Shown here piece by piece: positions 36,250 through 44,111 of a stretch of DNA of 64,000 nucleotides. The translations under genes and the position numbers were made by a program. This stretch comes from CBDFGQ01 sp965247295 (GTDB lineage: Bacteria; Chloroflexota; Dehalococcoidia; Lucifugimonadales; JAGWBF01). The stretch spans positions 62,001-126,000 of the forward strand of contig CBDFGQ010000007.1 in assembly GCA_965247295.1 (NCBI GenBank), written 5' to 3'. The first letter of the stretch is position 1, and every line of letters starts with the position of its first letter. The notes beneath the pieces were generated by a model that saw only the letters and a list, made by a program, of their open reading frames with translations, had not been told where the DNA came from and ran no database searches.

Positions 36250-37656
36250 CTATATTGGGGGCCGGCGCTGGTACCAGCGGGCGTACTGCTCGTACGTGTG
36301 GGCCACCCTCAACACCGTGGCCTCGTCGAATGGCCTGCCCACGATCTGCATGCCCACGGGCAGGCCGGCGGCGGTGAAGCCGGCGGGAACGGAGATGGCC
36401 GGCAGTCCAGTGAGGTTGAAGGCGGGGGTAAACCTCTGGCTCGGGACCGTCGTGGGCCTGTCGTACCCCTGAAAGGGGGCCGCCGGCTGGGGCAGGGTGG
36501 GAGTGACCAGCACGTCCACCCGTTCAAGGACCTCGGCGCATTCCCGCTTCATCAGCTGCCGAACCCGGTGGGCCTGTACGTAATCGCCGGCGGAGAACAG
36601 CGCGCCCATCCGGAACAGGGACCGTATCGTGTCCCCGTACTCCTGCGGCCGGTCCTTCAGGTCTCGCTGATGGATGGCATAGCCATCGGCGAGCATTAAT
36701 ATGGAGTCGGCCGCCCGCGCGTACTCCAGGCTGGGTATGCTGACCTCTTCCAGGTGAGCGCCCAGCTCCTCCAGGGCCGCCAGGGCCCTTTCCACCGTGG
36801 TCTGTAATTCGGGGTCCACGTCCTCGCTGAGGGCGAAGAAAAAGTCGCGCGGAACCCCGATGGTGATGCCCCTTACATCTTCCTTCAGCGCCAGGGAGTA
36901 GTAGGGCACCGGCGCCGTGCTGGTGGTGGGGTCCTTCGGGTCGTGCCCCGCGATGGCCTGCAGCATCAGGGCCGTGTCCTCCACCGTCCAGGTCATGGGC
37001 CCGCAGTGGTCCAGGGACCAGCTGAGGGGCACCACTCCGTATCGGCTTACCAGCCCGTAGGTGGGCTTGAGCCCAACGATACCGCACTGTGCGGCGGGGT
37101 TGCGAATGGAGCCCCCGCTGCAGGAGCCCAGGCTGCCCATGCACAGTCCGGCTGCCACGGCGGCCCCCGAGCCGCTGCTTGAGCCGCCCGGCTTGTGGTC
37201 CAGGTTCCAGGGGTTGCGGGCCGGCGGAAACGGGCTATCGGGGTCGTATCCGCCCAGGGCGAACTCCAGCATCATCAGCTTGCCCAGGAGCACCGTTCCG
37301 GCGGCCCTCAGCCGGGCGACGGCGGTGGCGTCCTCCGCCGGCACTCGGTTCATGTACAGCCTGGAGGCGCAGGTCGTAGGGACGCCCGCCGTGTCGTAGA
37401 GGTCCTTGAGGGCGATGGGAATGCCGTGAAGGGGACCCCTGTATTGCCCTCGGAGGATCTCGGCCTCGGCGGCCCGCGCCTCCACCAGGGCCTGGTCCCG
37501 CAGGACGGTGATGAATGAGTGGAGTTGCCCGTCCACGGCGTCGATGCGCTCCAGGAACGCCTGGGTCAGCTCCACGGGGGACAGCTCCCGCCGTCGCAGC
37601 GATGCGCTGGCCTCCCCGATGGTCAGGTAACAGATATCCGTTCCCACGCCCGCCAT
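36250..37656 (-). CDS. Amidase signature family hydrolase
   Basis: A 468-residue amidase signature enzyme. The Ser-cisSer-Lys triad is visible: lysine in IALKDLYD, the GGSSSGSGAAVAAG block with the cis-serine, and the nucleophile in GSCSGGSIRNPAAQCGIVGLKPT split across two motifs (the usual GSDTGGS aspartate is a cysteine). Resembles GatA but no gatB or gatC is near, so a catabolic amidase is more likely. The ATG at 37656 has GGGGGAG 6 bases upstream; an in-frame extension to 37812 is probably not translated. First gene of an operon with the LLM oxidoreductase. Confidence 0.88.
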   Translation of the reverse strand: MAGVGTDICYLTIGEASASLRRRELSPVELTQAFLERIDAVDGQLHSFITVLRDQALVEARAAEAEILRGQYRGPLHGIPIALKDLYDTAGVPTTCASRLYMNRVPAEDATAVARLRAAGTVLLGKLMMLEFALGGYDPDSPFPPARNPWNLDHKPGGSSSGSGAAVAAGLCMGSLGSCSGGSIRNPAAQCGIVGLKPTYGLVSRYGVVPLSWSLDHCGPMTWTVEDTALMLQAIAGHDPKDPTTSTAPVPYYSLALKEDVRGITIGVPRDFFFALSEDVDPELQTTVERALAALEELGAHLEEVSIPSLEYARAADSILMLADGYAIHQRDLKDRPQEYGDTIRSLFRMGALFSAGDYVQAHRVRQLMKRECAEVLERVDVLVTPTLPQPAAPFQGYDRPTTVPSQRFTPAFNLTGLPAISVPAGFTAAGLPVGMQIVGRPFDEATVLRVAHTYEQYARWYQRRPPI

Positions 37657-37716
37657 AGGTACTCCCCCAGCCGCCAACGCTCGGAACTCAGCCGCTCCTG
37701 GTTCCGGCCAAGTAGT

Positions 37717-37745
37717 ATTCCACGCTAAAAACATGGCCCTGTCAA
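37717..37745 (-). promoter_or_regulatory. Candidate promoter of the amidase-LLM operon
   Basis: On the minus strand: perfect TTGACA (37745-37740), 17 bases, TGGAAT (37722-37717, 4/6). It lies about 60 bases before the amidase start. Confidence 0.45.
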
Positions 37746-37920
37746 GGGAGTCGCCAGGTCGGTTGACGCGCCACGACGCCGACGGTAACATGCCCTCAGT
37801 CGGGGAGTTCAAAGCCCTCGCTACTGGGTGCCAGGCGAGTCAGAGACGGCTGGCCGCGCCGTTTGGATCCGAGCCGTAAACGACTCTCTTACCCGGAGAA
37901 CCACCGTCTCGTGATTCTAC

Positions 37921-38071
37921 GAGCCTGTCCTGGGCCTGCCGAAGGGGTGTCTCGCGGACACGAATTGTTCCCTTTCCTGGCCAGGAAGGGGGCCAGGTCC
38001 GATGATGCGTCGCTCATCTCGACTCTCGACTTAGGCGGAGGGGATCGTCGAAAGGGCTTCCAGCATCCCCG
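37921..38071 (+). repeat. Dispersed repeat family 2, copy A
   Basis: Pairs with an inverted copy at 39694-39804. Shared blocks are GAGCCTG...CTG(C)CGAAGGGGTG, TTGGCCAGGAAGGG-type (here TCCTGGCCAGGAAGGG) and GGGGATCGTCGAAAGGG...CCCGCTAA. Copy A carries about 45 extra bases before the last block. It reaches the stop codon of GMC paralogue 2. The remainder of the 37657-38071 gap contains the amidase promoter and no gene. Confidence 0.65.
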
Positions 38072-39610
38072 CTAAGAGTGTCCCTTGATAAGATCGGCGA
38101 CGCGCTCGCCGATCATGATTACCGTCGCGTTGGTGTTGGCCCTGATGACGTTGGGCATCACCGAGGCGTCGGCCACCCGGAGCCCTTCCAGCCCGCGCAC
38201 CCGGCAGTATTCGTCCACCACCGCCATGGGGTCCGACGGGGGGCCCATTTTACAGGTGCCGGAGATGTGTCGAGCCGTCCTCACGTTTTTCAGAAGCCAT
38301 TCGTCCAGGGCGTAGTCGGAGGCCAGGTCGTCGTCGCTGGGGGCGGTCCGCTCCTCAATGATTTCCCTGTATGCCGAGTGCTCCAGCAACTCCACACATA
38401 GCCGGACCCCATCCCTGAGTCTCTGCCGGTCCCAGGGATCTGAGAGATATCGGTAGTCGAAGTGAGGCTGGATATTGGGGTCTGCCGAGGCGAGCCGTAG
38501 CTCTCCGGCGCCGGCGGGCAGCTGCAGAGAGGTAGCAAGTCGGACGCCCCGCTCCGGAAGGGCCTCCCCGCTCAGCGGAAGGAAGCTGGAGTTGGTCATC
38601 AACAGCATATCGTTGGGCTGGTCGGACCCGCCAGAGGTGTAGCGAAGGGCAATGCGCGGCCCAAAGTTGTCGCGTGGCAGGGTGACACCCTCTTTTACAC
38701 GCAATGAGATACTGGCGTTGGGGTGGTTCCGCAGGTTCTGGCCTACACCAGGCAGGTCGTGCACGAGCGGGATCCCTATACTGCTCAGGTGGTCGGCCGG
38801 TCCCACGCCCGATAGCAACAGCAAATGGGGGGACCTCAGGCCCCCGGCGCTCAGTACGATCTCATCACCCTCGATGGTGAAGGTCTGGCCTCCACTCTCC
38901 GCTTCCACCCCCACGGCCGTGCGGCCCTGGAACAGGATGCGCCTTACGTACACGTTGCCCCTGATGGTAAGGTTCAACCTGTGGCGGCTGGGGTTGAGGT
39001 GGGTTAGGGCCGTGCTCATGCGAACGCCTTCGAGGTTGTTCATGGGGAGGGATGACACCCCGCCGGTCTCTGGACCGTTCATGTCCGGGTTTTCCCGGAA
39101 GCCCCTCGCTACGCAGGCCTCATAAAACGCCGACTGAATGGGGGCCCGCTCTCCATCCAGGTGCCGCTGGACTGGAATGGGACCGTCGGTACCGTGGAAG
39201 TCGTCGCGGATGTCCATATCGGATTCCATCTGCCTAAAGTATGGCAGCACCTTTAGATAGGACCACTGGTCGTTGCCCCAGGGGGCCCAGCTGTCGTAGT
39301 CCTCGGGGATACCCCTCAGGAAGGTCTGCCCGTTGATGGCGCCGGAGCCTCCCACGACCTTGCCCTGGGCCACGTGGGTATCGCGCTGCTGGGGGGTGAG
39401 GGTACCCTTCAGCGACCAGTTGTGGGGGGCTCCCTCCACCTCTCCGTCCCGGGTGTGCCCAATCTTCAGGTCATCGGGAAGGGAGTCCAGGTCTGGATAA
39501 TCCGGCCCCGCCTCCAGGAGGAGCACGGACCTTGAGGTGTCCTCGGACAGGCGCGCCGCCAGGACGCAGCCGGTGGACCCCGCCCCAATTACGATGACGT
39601 CATATCTCAT
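38072..39610 (-). CDS. GMC-family FAD-dependent oxidoreductase, paralogue 2
   Basis: A 512-residue paralogue of the protein at 29094-30641, similar over its whole length. FAD motif GAGSTGCVLAARLSEDTS near residue 8, GMC motif GGSGAINGQTFLRGIPEDYD, and C-terminal ARHISGTCKMG plus NTNATVIMIGERVADL with the catalytic histidine and asparagine. GGAGGAACGCC precedes the ATG. Probable alcohol oxidase or dehydrogenase. It is bracketed by two inverted copies of repeat family 2, which suggests that the gene and its flanks may have moved or inverted as a unit. Confidence 0.92.
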   Translation of the reverse strand: MRYDVIVIGAGSTGCVLAARLSEDTSRSVLLLEAGPDYPDLDSLPDDLKIGHTRDGEVEGAPHNWSLKGTLTPQQRDTHVAQGKVVGGSGAINGQTFLRGIPEDYDSWAPWGNDQWSYLKVLPYFRQMESDMDIRDDFHGTDGPIPVQRHLDGERAPIQSAFYEACVARGFRENPDMNGPETGGVSSLPMNNLEGVRMSTALTHLNPSRHRLNLTIRGNVYVRRILFQGRTAVGVEAESGGQTFTIEGDEIVLSAGGLRSPHLLLLSGVGPADHLSSIGIPLVHDLPGVGQNLRNHPNASISLRVKEGVTLPRDNFGPRIALRYTSGGSDQPNDMLLMTNSSFLPLSGEALPERGVRLATSLQLPAGAGELRLASADPNIQPHFDYRYLSDPWDRQRLRDGVRLCVELLEHSAYREIIEERTAPSDDDLASDYALDEWLLKNVRTARHISGTCKMGPPSDPMAVVDEYCRVRGLEGLRVADASVMPNVIRANTNATVIMIGERVADLIKGHS

Positions 39611-39693
39611 GGCGTTCCTCCAGGTATGCTCTCTAGTTCAGTAACCGGTACGTTCTCGGTGGACAGGCCGGTACTCAAGAAGCACCTCATGAT

Positions 39694-39804
39694 TTAGCGG
39701 GTTCTGAAAAACCCTTCGACCATCCCCCCAGTCCCCTTCCTGGCCAATAAGGGGGGACAATGTGTATCTGAGGGGCACCCCTTCGGCGGGCTCAGTGCAG
39801 GCTC
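39694..39804 (-). repeat. Dispersed repeat family 2, copy B (inverted)
   Basis: Reverse complement matches copy A at 37921-38071 in all three blocks (GAGCCTGCACTGAGCCCGCC, then GGCCAGGAAGGGGAC, then GGGGATGGTCGAAGGG...CCCGCTAA). It lies 84 bases upstream of the GMC paralogue 2 start. Confidence 0.65.
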
Positions 39805-39858
39805 TCATCCTTCCGAGGAAGGACCGGCAACGGGGCGAAGCCCCTTTGTACCCCCCCA

Positions 39859-39877
39859 TTCTTCAACAGCCTGCTAG
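39859..39877. mobile_element. Solo terminal inverted repeat of the IS5-type element
   Basis: TTCTTCAACAGCCTG followed by CTAG matches the right end of the complete IS at 48904-50271 and its CTAG target site. No transposase or opposite end is found beside it, so it is probably a relic of an excised or decayed copy. The rest of the 39611-40187 gap holds repeat 2 copy B and the DUF1800 promoter, but no gene. Confidence 0.55.
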
Positions 39878-40022
39878 ACCGCCTCGCGTGCGGAGTGCCG
39901 GTCCGGTCGTGGTCCATATGATGATAGGCGAACTCCCAACCGTGGTCAATGGCGTCTGGGCAGCCTCCTTTCACCGGAGGTGTGCTGGCCGGTCCGGGTA
40001 GGGTCGGGTGGCCTCGCGGTGA

Positions 40023-40052
40023 TTGACTGCCTGGTTGGACCTGACTTAGAAT
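40023..40052 (+). promoter_or_regulatory. Candidate promoter for the DUF1800 gene
   Basis: TTGACT (40023-40028), 18 bases, TAGAAT (40047-40052, 5/6). Leader about 130 bases. Confidence 0.5.
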
Positions 40053-40187
40053 ACGACCGTTGGAGCCACCTCCCGCCTGTCCGGCGACGCAGACTTCTGA
40101 ACCAATTTGGCGGCTGGGCCATCAGGCGATTGGTGAATATCAAATTCCAAACGGGTGCCTTTCATCTTACTCAAATAAGGGGACGTG

Positions 40188-41603
40188 ATGGCCTACAAAG
40201 AGGATATAGCCCTGATGGCGCACCTCATGCGTCGCGCCGGCTTTGGAGCTGCGCGTGGGGAGCTGGAAGCCCGTGTGGCCACAGGGTACGAAGAGACCGT
40301 AGAGGAGCTGGTGGAGCCCGAAAAGCATGGCTTCCCGGAAAATGACGAGGACATCCTCTTCCGCCACGCCCCAATGACCATGCTTCCCGGGGGGACTATG
40401 TACCGGGGGGCCGCCAACTATGTCTGGCAGATGATCAACACCCAGCGGCCGTTGCAGGAGAAGATGTCCCTATTCTGGCACCAGCTCTTCGCCACGGGCA
40501 ACGCCAAGGTGGACAATGGGGACATGCTGCTGGCCCAGGTAAACATGTTTCGCCAATACGGAATGGACAATTACCGGGACCTGCTGCTGGAGCTTGCCAA
40601 GAACCCGGCCATGATCTTCTGGCTGGACAACAACGAGAACCACAAAGGCTCCCCCAACGAAAACTGGGGCCGGGAGCTGCTGGAGCTGTTCTCCATGGGG
40701 GTCGGCAACTACACCGAGCAGGACGTCTACGAGTGCTCCAGGGCCTTCACCGGCTGGACGATCGCGGCCAAGTTACCCCGTTTCCCTCTGGGCCGCTTCC
40801 CGTGGGAGTTCGAGTACAAGCCCGAGGACCACGATGATACTGAGAAGGTGTTCCTGGGGCACCGGGGGCGTTTCAACGGGGAGGACGTGGTGGACATCAT
40901 CGTGCGCCAGCCTGCCACAGGCCGGTTCATCGCCCGGCACCTGTACAACTTCTTCGTGGCCGATGACCCCCAGGTGCCGGCGTGGCAGGACACGCCACCC
41001 CGGGACCCAGTAGCCATAAATATCATAGGGGACGCCTTTATAAGCTCGGGCTACGACATGCGCTCCACCCTGCGGGTGCTGCTGAACTCCGACTTCTTCA
41101 AAGAGGCCCGCTTCACCAAGGTGAAGAGCCCGGCCGAGGTGGTTGTGGGAACCATGAACCTGGTGGGAGACTTCAGGGGCCTGCCCAAGCCCGGCCTATT
41201 TCCCCTGGGACTCGAGTGCGCCTACATGGGCCAGGCCCTGATGGACCCGCCCAGCGTGGAGGGGTGGCACACCGGCGCCGAGTGGATAGACAGCGGCTCC
41301 CTGGTGAGACGCATTAACTTTGTGGCCGACCGTGTGGGAGACACCAGCCTCCCGGGTATCCAGGATATCATTGGCAGGATTCGGGCGCTGGGAGATGTGC
41401 AGCCTGAAGAGTTCGTGGACGGCTGCCTTGACCTGATGGGTCCCGTGCAGGTCGGCGAGGCGACTCACCGTGAGCTGGCCAGCCACGCCGACCAGAGGGG
41501 AGCGCTGCGCTGGGATACGGCGGCAGCGTCCCAAGACTCGGCCCATAAGGTCGCCGAGATGCTCCAGCTGATCGCCGCCTCCAGGGAGTACCAGTTCGGT
41601 TAG
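40188..41603 (+). CDS. DUF1800 family protein
   Basis: A 471-residue DUF1800 protein, with the family patterns HLMRRAGFGAARGELEA, NTQRPLQEKMSLFWHQLFAT, NENWGRELLELFSMGVGNYT, ECSRAFTGWTI and SPAEVVVGTMNLVG. DUF1800 genes normally pair with a DUF1501 gene; none is present, and two NHL-repeat genes follow instead. No signal peptide is visible. Function of the family is unknown. Start at the ATG at 40188 (AGGGGACGTG just before); GTG one codon earlier is possible. Its last 134 bases are duplicated at 42751-42884. Confidence 0.88.
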   Translation: MAYKEDIALMAHLMRRAGFGAARGELEARVATGYEETVEELVEPEKHGFPENDEDILFRHAPMTMLPGGTMYRGAANYVWQMINTQRPLQEKMSLFWHQLFATGNAKVDNGDMLLAQVNMFRQYGMDNYRDLLLELAKNPAMIFWLDNNENHKGSPNENWGRELLELFSMGVGNYTEQDVYECSRAFTGWTIAAKLPRFPLGRFPWEFEYKPEDHDDTEKVFLGHRGRFNGEDVVDIIVRQPATGRFIARHLYNFFVADDPQVPAWQDTPPRDPVAINIIGDAFISSGYDMRSTLRVLLNSDFFKEARFTKVKSPAEVVVGTMNLVGDFRGLPKPGLFPLGLECAYMGQALMDPPSVEGWHTGAEWIDSGSLVRRINFVADRVGDTSLPGIQDIIGRIRALGDVQPEEFVDGCLDLMGPVQVGEATHRELASHADQRGALRWDTAAASQDSAHKVAEMLQLIAASREYQFG

Positions 41604-41675
41604 TGTAGCGGGTTCGAATCAGGCGCCGCCGCGCAAAGAACCTTTTGGTCAGTTTATGTTGAACTAGGGGCAAAA

Positions 41676-42695
41676 ATGCTTACTCGGACGGTGATTGGGC
41701 GCACATGGACCTACAGCCACTGTGTCGGTCGAGAGGCCAACGCGGGGGCGGGATTCAGGTACCCAGTGGACCTGAGCCTGACATCCAGCGGCGTGGCGTA
41801 TGTGCTCAACGGCGGAAGCGAGTTTCAGCCGGCGAGCAGGGTGACCAAGTGTCTCCTGGGTGATGAGCCGGGCCAGGAGGAGTACATCGTGGAGTTCGGT
41901 ACCTACGGGTCCGACGAGGGCCAGCTAATAGACCCTACCGCCATTGCCCTAGACCGGGATGAGAACGTGTACGTGGCCGATGAGGCCCTGAACAGGATCG
42001 CCGTATTCGACAGCGAGGGCAACTTCCTGACCCAGTGGGGAACGCTGGGTGGGGAGGAAGGGGAGCTCAGCCGGCCTTGGGGTCTCGCCTTTGACCTGGA
42101 GGAGAGCCTGTGGGTAGTGGACTCGGGCAACCACCGGGTGCAAAGGTTCACCAAGGAGGGCAAGTTCCTATCAACGTGGGGCAGCCAGGGCACCGGCGAC
42201 TGCCAGTTCAATATGCCCTGGGGGATTACCCTGGATAGTGAGGGGGACGTGTACGTCGCCGACTGGTACAATGGCCGGGTCCAGAAGTTCGGCCCACAAG
42301 GCCAGCACCTCTTGACCTTCGGCGCGCCCGGCAGCGGCCAGGGAGAGCTGCGCCGTCCCAGCGGGGTGGCCGTTGACGAAGAGGGCGACGTCTACGTCGT
42401 AGACTGGAAGGCCCACCAGGTCCAGGCCTACGGCCCCGACGGAACTCACCTGACAACCTTTGAAGGGGATGCCCAGCAGCTTCCCAAGTGGGGAATGGAC
42501 CAAGTTGCCTCCAACCCGGATGTTGTGAAGGCCCGAAAGAGGGTCAAGAGCCTGATGCCCGAGTGGAGGCTCTACTACCCCGCGGCGGTGGAGGTGGACG
42601 ACCGGCGCAGGATCGTCATCACCGAGGTGCAAAGGGGCCGCCTCCAGATTTATATAAAGGAAAAAAACTACGTAGACCCCCAGTTTAACCTTTAG
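41676..42695 (+). CDS. NHL-repeat beta-propeller protein, tandem copy 1
   Basis: A 339-residue protein of five or six NHL repeats, each of the form GELxxPxGLAxDxExxxxVVDSGNHRVQxF. Motifs DENVYVADEALNRIAVF, SLWVVDSGNHRVQRF, DVYVADWYNGRVQKF and DVYVVDWKAHQVQAY mark successive blades. No signal peptide, so it is probably cytosolic, unless secreted with the DUF1800 protein by another route. NHL propellers bind ligands or proteins; some are hydrolases or lyases. TAGGGGC precedes the ATG by 4 bases. Confidence 0.88.
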   Translation: MLTRTVIGRTWTYSHCVGREANAGAGFRYPVDLSLTSSGVAYVLNGGSEFQPASRVTKCLLGDEPGQEEYIVEFGTYGSDEGQLIDPTAIALDRDENVYVADEALNRIAVFDSEGNFLTQWGTLGGEEGELSRPWGLAFDLEESLWVVDSGNHRVQRFTKEGKFLSTWGSQGTGDCQFNMPWGITLDSEGDVYVADWYNGRVQKFGPQGQHLLTFGAPGSGQGELRRPSGVAVDEEGDVYVVDWKAHQVQAYGPDGTHLTTFEGDAQQLPKWGMDQVASNPDVVKARKRVKSLMPEWRLYYPAAVEVDDRRRIVITEVQRGRLQIYIKEKNYVDPQFNL

Positions 42696-42750
42696 GCGCG
42701 CCTGGGCCCACGCGGTGTCGAATGCTGCCCACTACGCTGGTCTTGTTATC

Positions 42751-42884
42751 GTGAGCTGGCCAGCCACGCCGACCAAAGGGGAGCGCTGCGCTGGGATACG
42801 GCGGAAGCGTCCCAAGACTCGGCCCATAAGGTCGCCAAGATGCTCCAGCTGATCGCCGCCTCCAGGGAGTACCAGTTCGGTTAG
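42751..42884 (+). pseudogene. Duplicated 3' fragment of the DUF1800 gene
   Basis: 134 bases match 41470-41603, including the TAG, with about three substitutions. There is no start or upstream coding sequence. It is a by-product of the tandem duplication, and marks the direction of the event: the unit copied began inside the DUF1800 gene. Confidence 0.88.
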
Positions 42885-42956
42885 TGTAGCGGGTTCGAAT
42901 CAGGCGCCGCCGCGCAAAGAACCTTTTGGTCAGTTTATGTTGAACTAGGGGCAAAA

Positions 42957-43976
42957 ATGCTTACTCGGACGGTGATTGGGCGCACATGGACCTACAGCCA
43001 CTGTATCGGCCGAGAGGCTATGCTCGGGGCTGGATTCCAGTATCCTGTGGACCTGAGCCTGACATCGAGCGGCGTGACGTACGTTCGAAACGGAGGCAAC
43101 GAGTGGCAACGCACAGGCAGGGTGACCAAGTGCCTGCTCGGCGATGACGCGGGACAGGAGAAATACCTTCTGGAGTTCGGAACCTACGGGTCTGATGAAG
43201 GCCAGTTAATGGACCCGACCTCCATTGCCCTGGACAGGGATGAGAACGTGTACGTGGCCGATGAGGCCCTGAACAGGATTGCCGTATTCGACAGCGAGGG
43301 CAACTTCCTGACCCAGTGGGGAACGCTGGGTGGGGAGGAAGGGGAGCTCAGCCGGCCTTGGGGCCTCGCCTTTGACCAGGAGGAGAGCCTGTGGGTAGTG
43401 GACTCGGGCAACCACCGGGTGCAAAGGTTCACCAAGGATGGCAAGTTCCTGTCCACATGGGGCAGCCAGGGTGCCGACGACGGCCAGTTCAATATGCCCT
43501 GGGGGATTACCGTGGACAGTGAGGGGGATGTGTACGTTGCCGACTGGTACAATGGCCGGGTCCAGAAGTTCAGCCCCCAGGGCCAGCACCTGCTGACCTT
43601 CGGCGCGCCCGGCAGCGGCCAGGGAGAGCTGCGCCGTCCCAGCGGGGTGGCCGTTGACGAAGAGGGCGACGTCTACGTCGTAGACTGGAAGGCCCACCAG
43701 GTCCAGGCCTACGGCCCCGACGGAACTCACCTGACAACCTTTGAAGGGGATGCCCAGCAGCTTCCCAAGTGGGGAATGGACCAAGTTGCCTCCAACCCGG
43801 ATGTTGTGAAGGCCCGAAAGAGGGTCAAGAGCCTGATGCCCGAGTGGAGGTTCTACTACCCAGCGGGGGTGGCGGTAGACGATCGGCGCAGGATCGTCAT
43901 TGCCGAGCACCAGAGGGGCCGCCTCCAGATTTACATAAAGGGAAAAAACTACGTAGACCCCCAGTTCAACCTGTAG
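42957..43976 (+). CDS. NHL-repeat beta-propeller protein, tandem copy 2
   Basis: A 339-residue paralogue of the previous NHL gene with the same length and blade order. Divergence is concentrated in the first 85 residues (for example GSEFQPASRVTKC against GNEWQRTGRVTKC), while residues about 213-298 appear identical. Same 5' spacer and ribosome-binding site, so both are probably translated alike. Different N-terminal blades could give different ligand choice, which is inference. Confidence 0.88.
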   Translation: MLTRTVIGRTWTYSHCIGREAMLGAGFQYPVDLSLTSSGVTYVRNGGNEWQRTGRVTKCLLGDDAGQEKYLLEFGTYGSDEGQLMDPTSIALDRDENVYVADEALNRIAVFDSEGNFLTQWGTLGGEEGELSRPWGLAFDQEESLWVVDSGNHRVQRFTKDGKFLSTWGSQGADDGQFNMPWGITVDSEGDVYVADWYNGRVQKFSPQGQHLLTFGAPGSGQGELRRPSGVAVDEEGDVYVVDWKAHQVQAYGPDGTHLTTFEGDAQQLPKWGMDQVASNPDVVKARKRVKSLMPEWRFYYPAGVAVDDRRRIVIAEHQRGRLQIYIKGKNYVDPQFNL

Positions 43977-44040
43977 GCGCGCCTGCGCCCAGCTATCGTC
44001 TCAAGCCGCCCGCTACTGCGGTCATCTAACTGTGGGACTG

Positions 44041-44076
44041 GTCGGTGGTTCCTGTCGGTGGTTCCTAATGTATACT
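44041..44076 (+). promoter_or_regulatory. 13-base direct tandem repeat next to a -10 box
   Basis: GTCGGTGGTTCCT occurs twice without gap (44041-44053 and 44054-44066), followed four bases on by TATACT (44071-44076). The repeat takes the place of the -35 region of the phosphotriesterase-like gene, as expected for an activator site. Inference from position. Confidence 0.45.
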
Positions 44077-44111
44077 CGATTAATCCCCGTGGTACGTAAC
44101 AGGAGGCCGGC

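Larger units (their letters stand above)
41470..43976 (+). repeat. Tandem segmental duplication, offset 1281 bp
   Basis: The unit 41470-42695 (end of the DUF1800 gene, spacer, NHL gene 1) recurs at 42751-43976 with a constant offset of 1281 bases. Spacers before the two NHL genes (about 41604-41675 and 42885-42956) are identical. Inside the genes, blocks that appear identical (about 42315-42570 against 43596-43851) alternate with clearly diverged ones (about 41720-41930), suggesting gene conversion or uneven selection. Copies end in the same GGCGCGCC after the stop. Confidence 0.92.

Noticed and set aside
36250..37656. Assignment of the amidase as GatA
   Set aside because: No gatB or gatC neighbours, and the neighbouring LLM oxidoreductase points to catabolism; the signature alone does not define GatA.
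41676..43976. Possible CRISPR or satellite array because of strong repetition
   Set aside because: The repetition is a two-copy gene duplication plus NHL blades; there are no short repeats with unique spacers.
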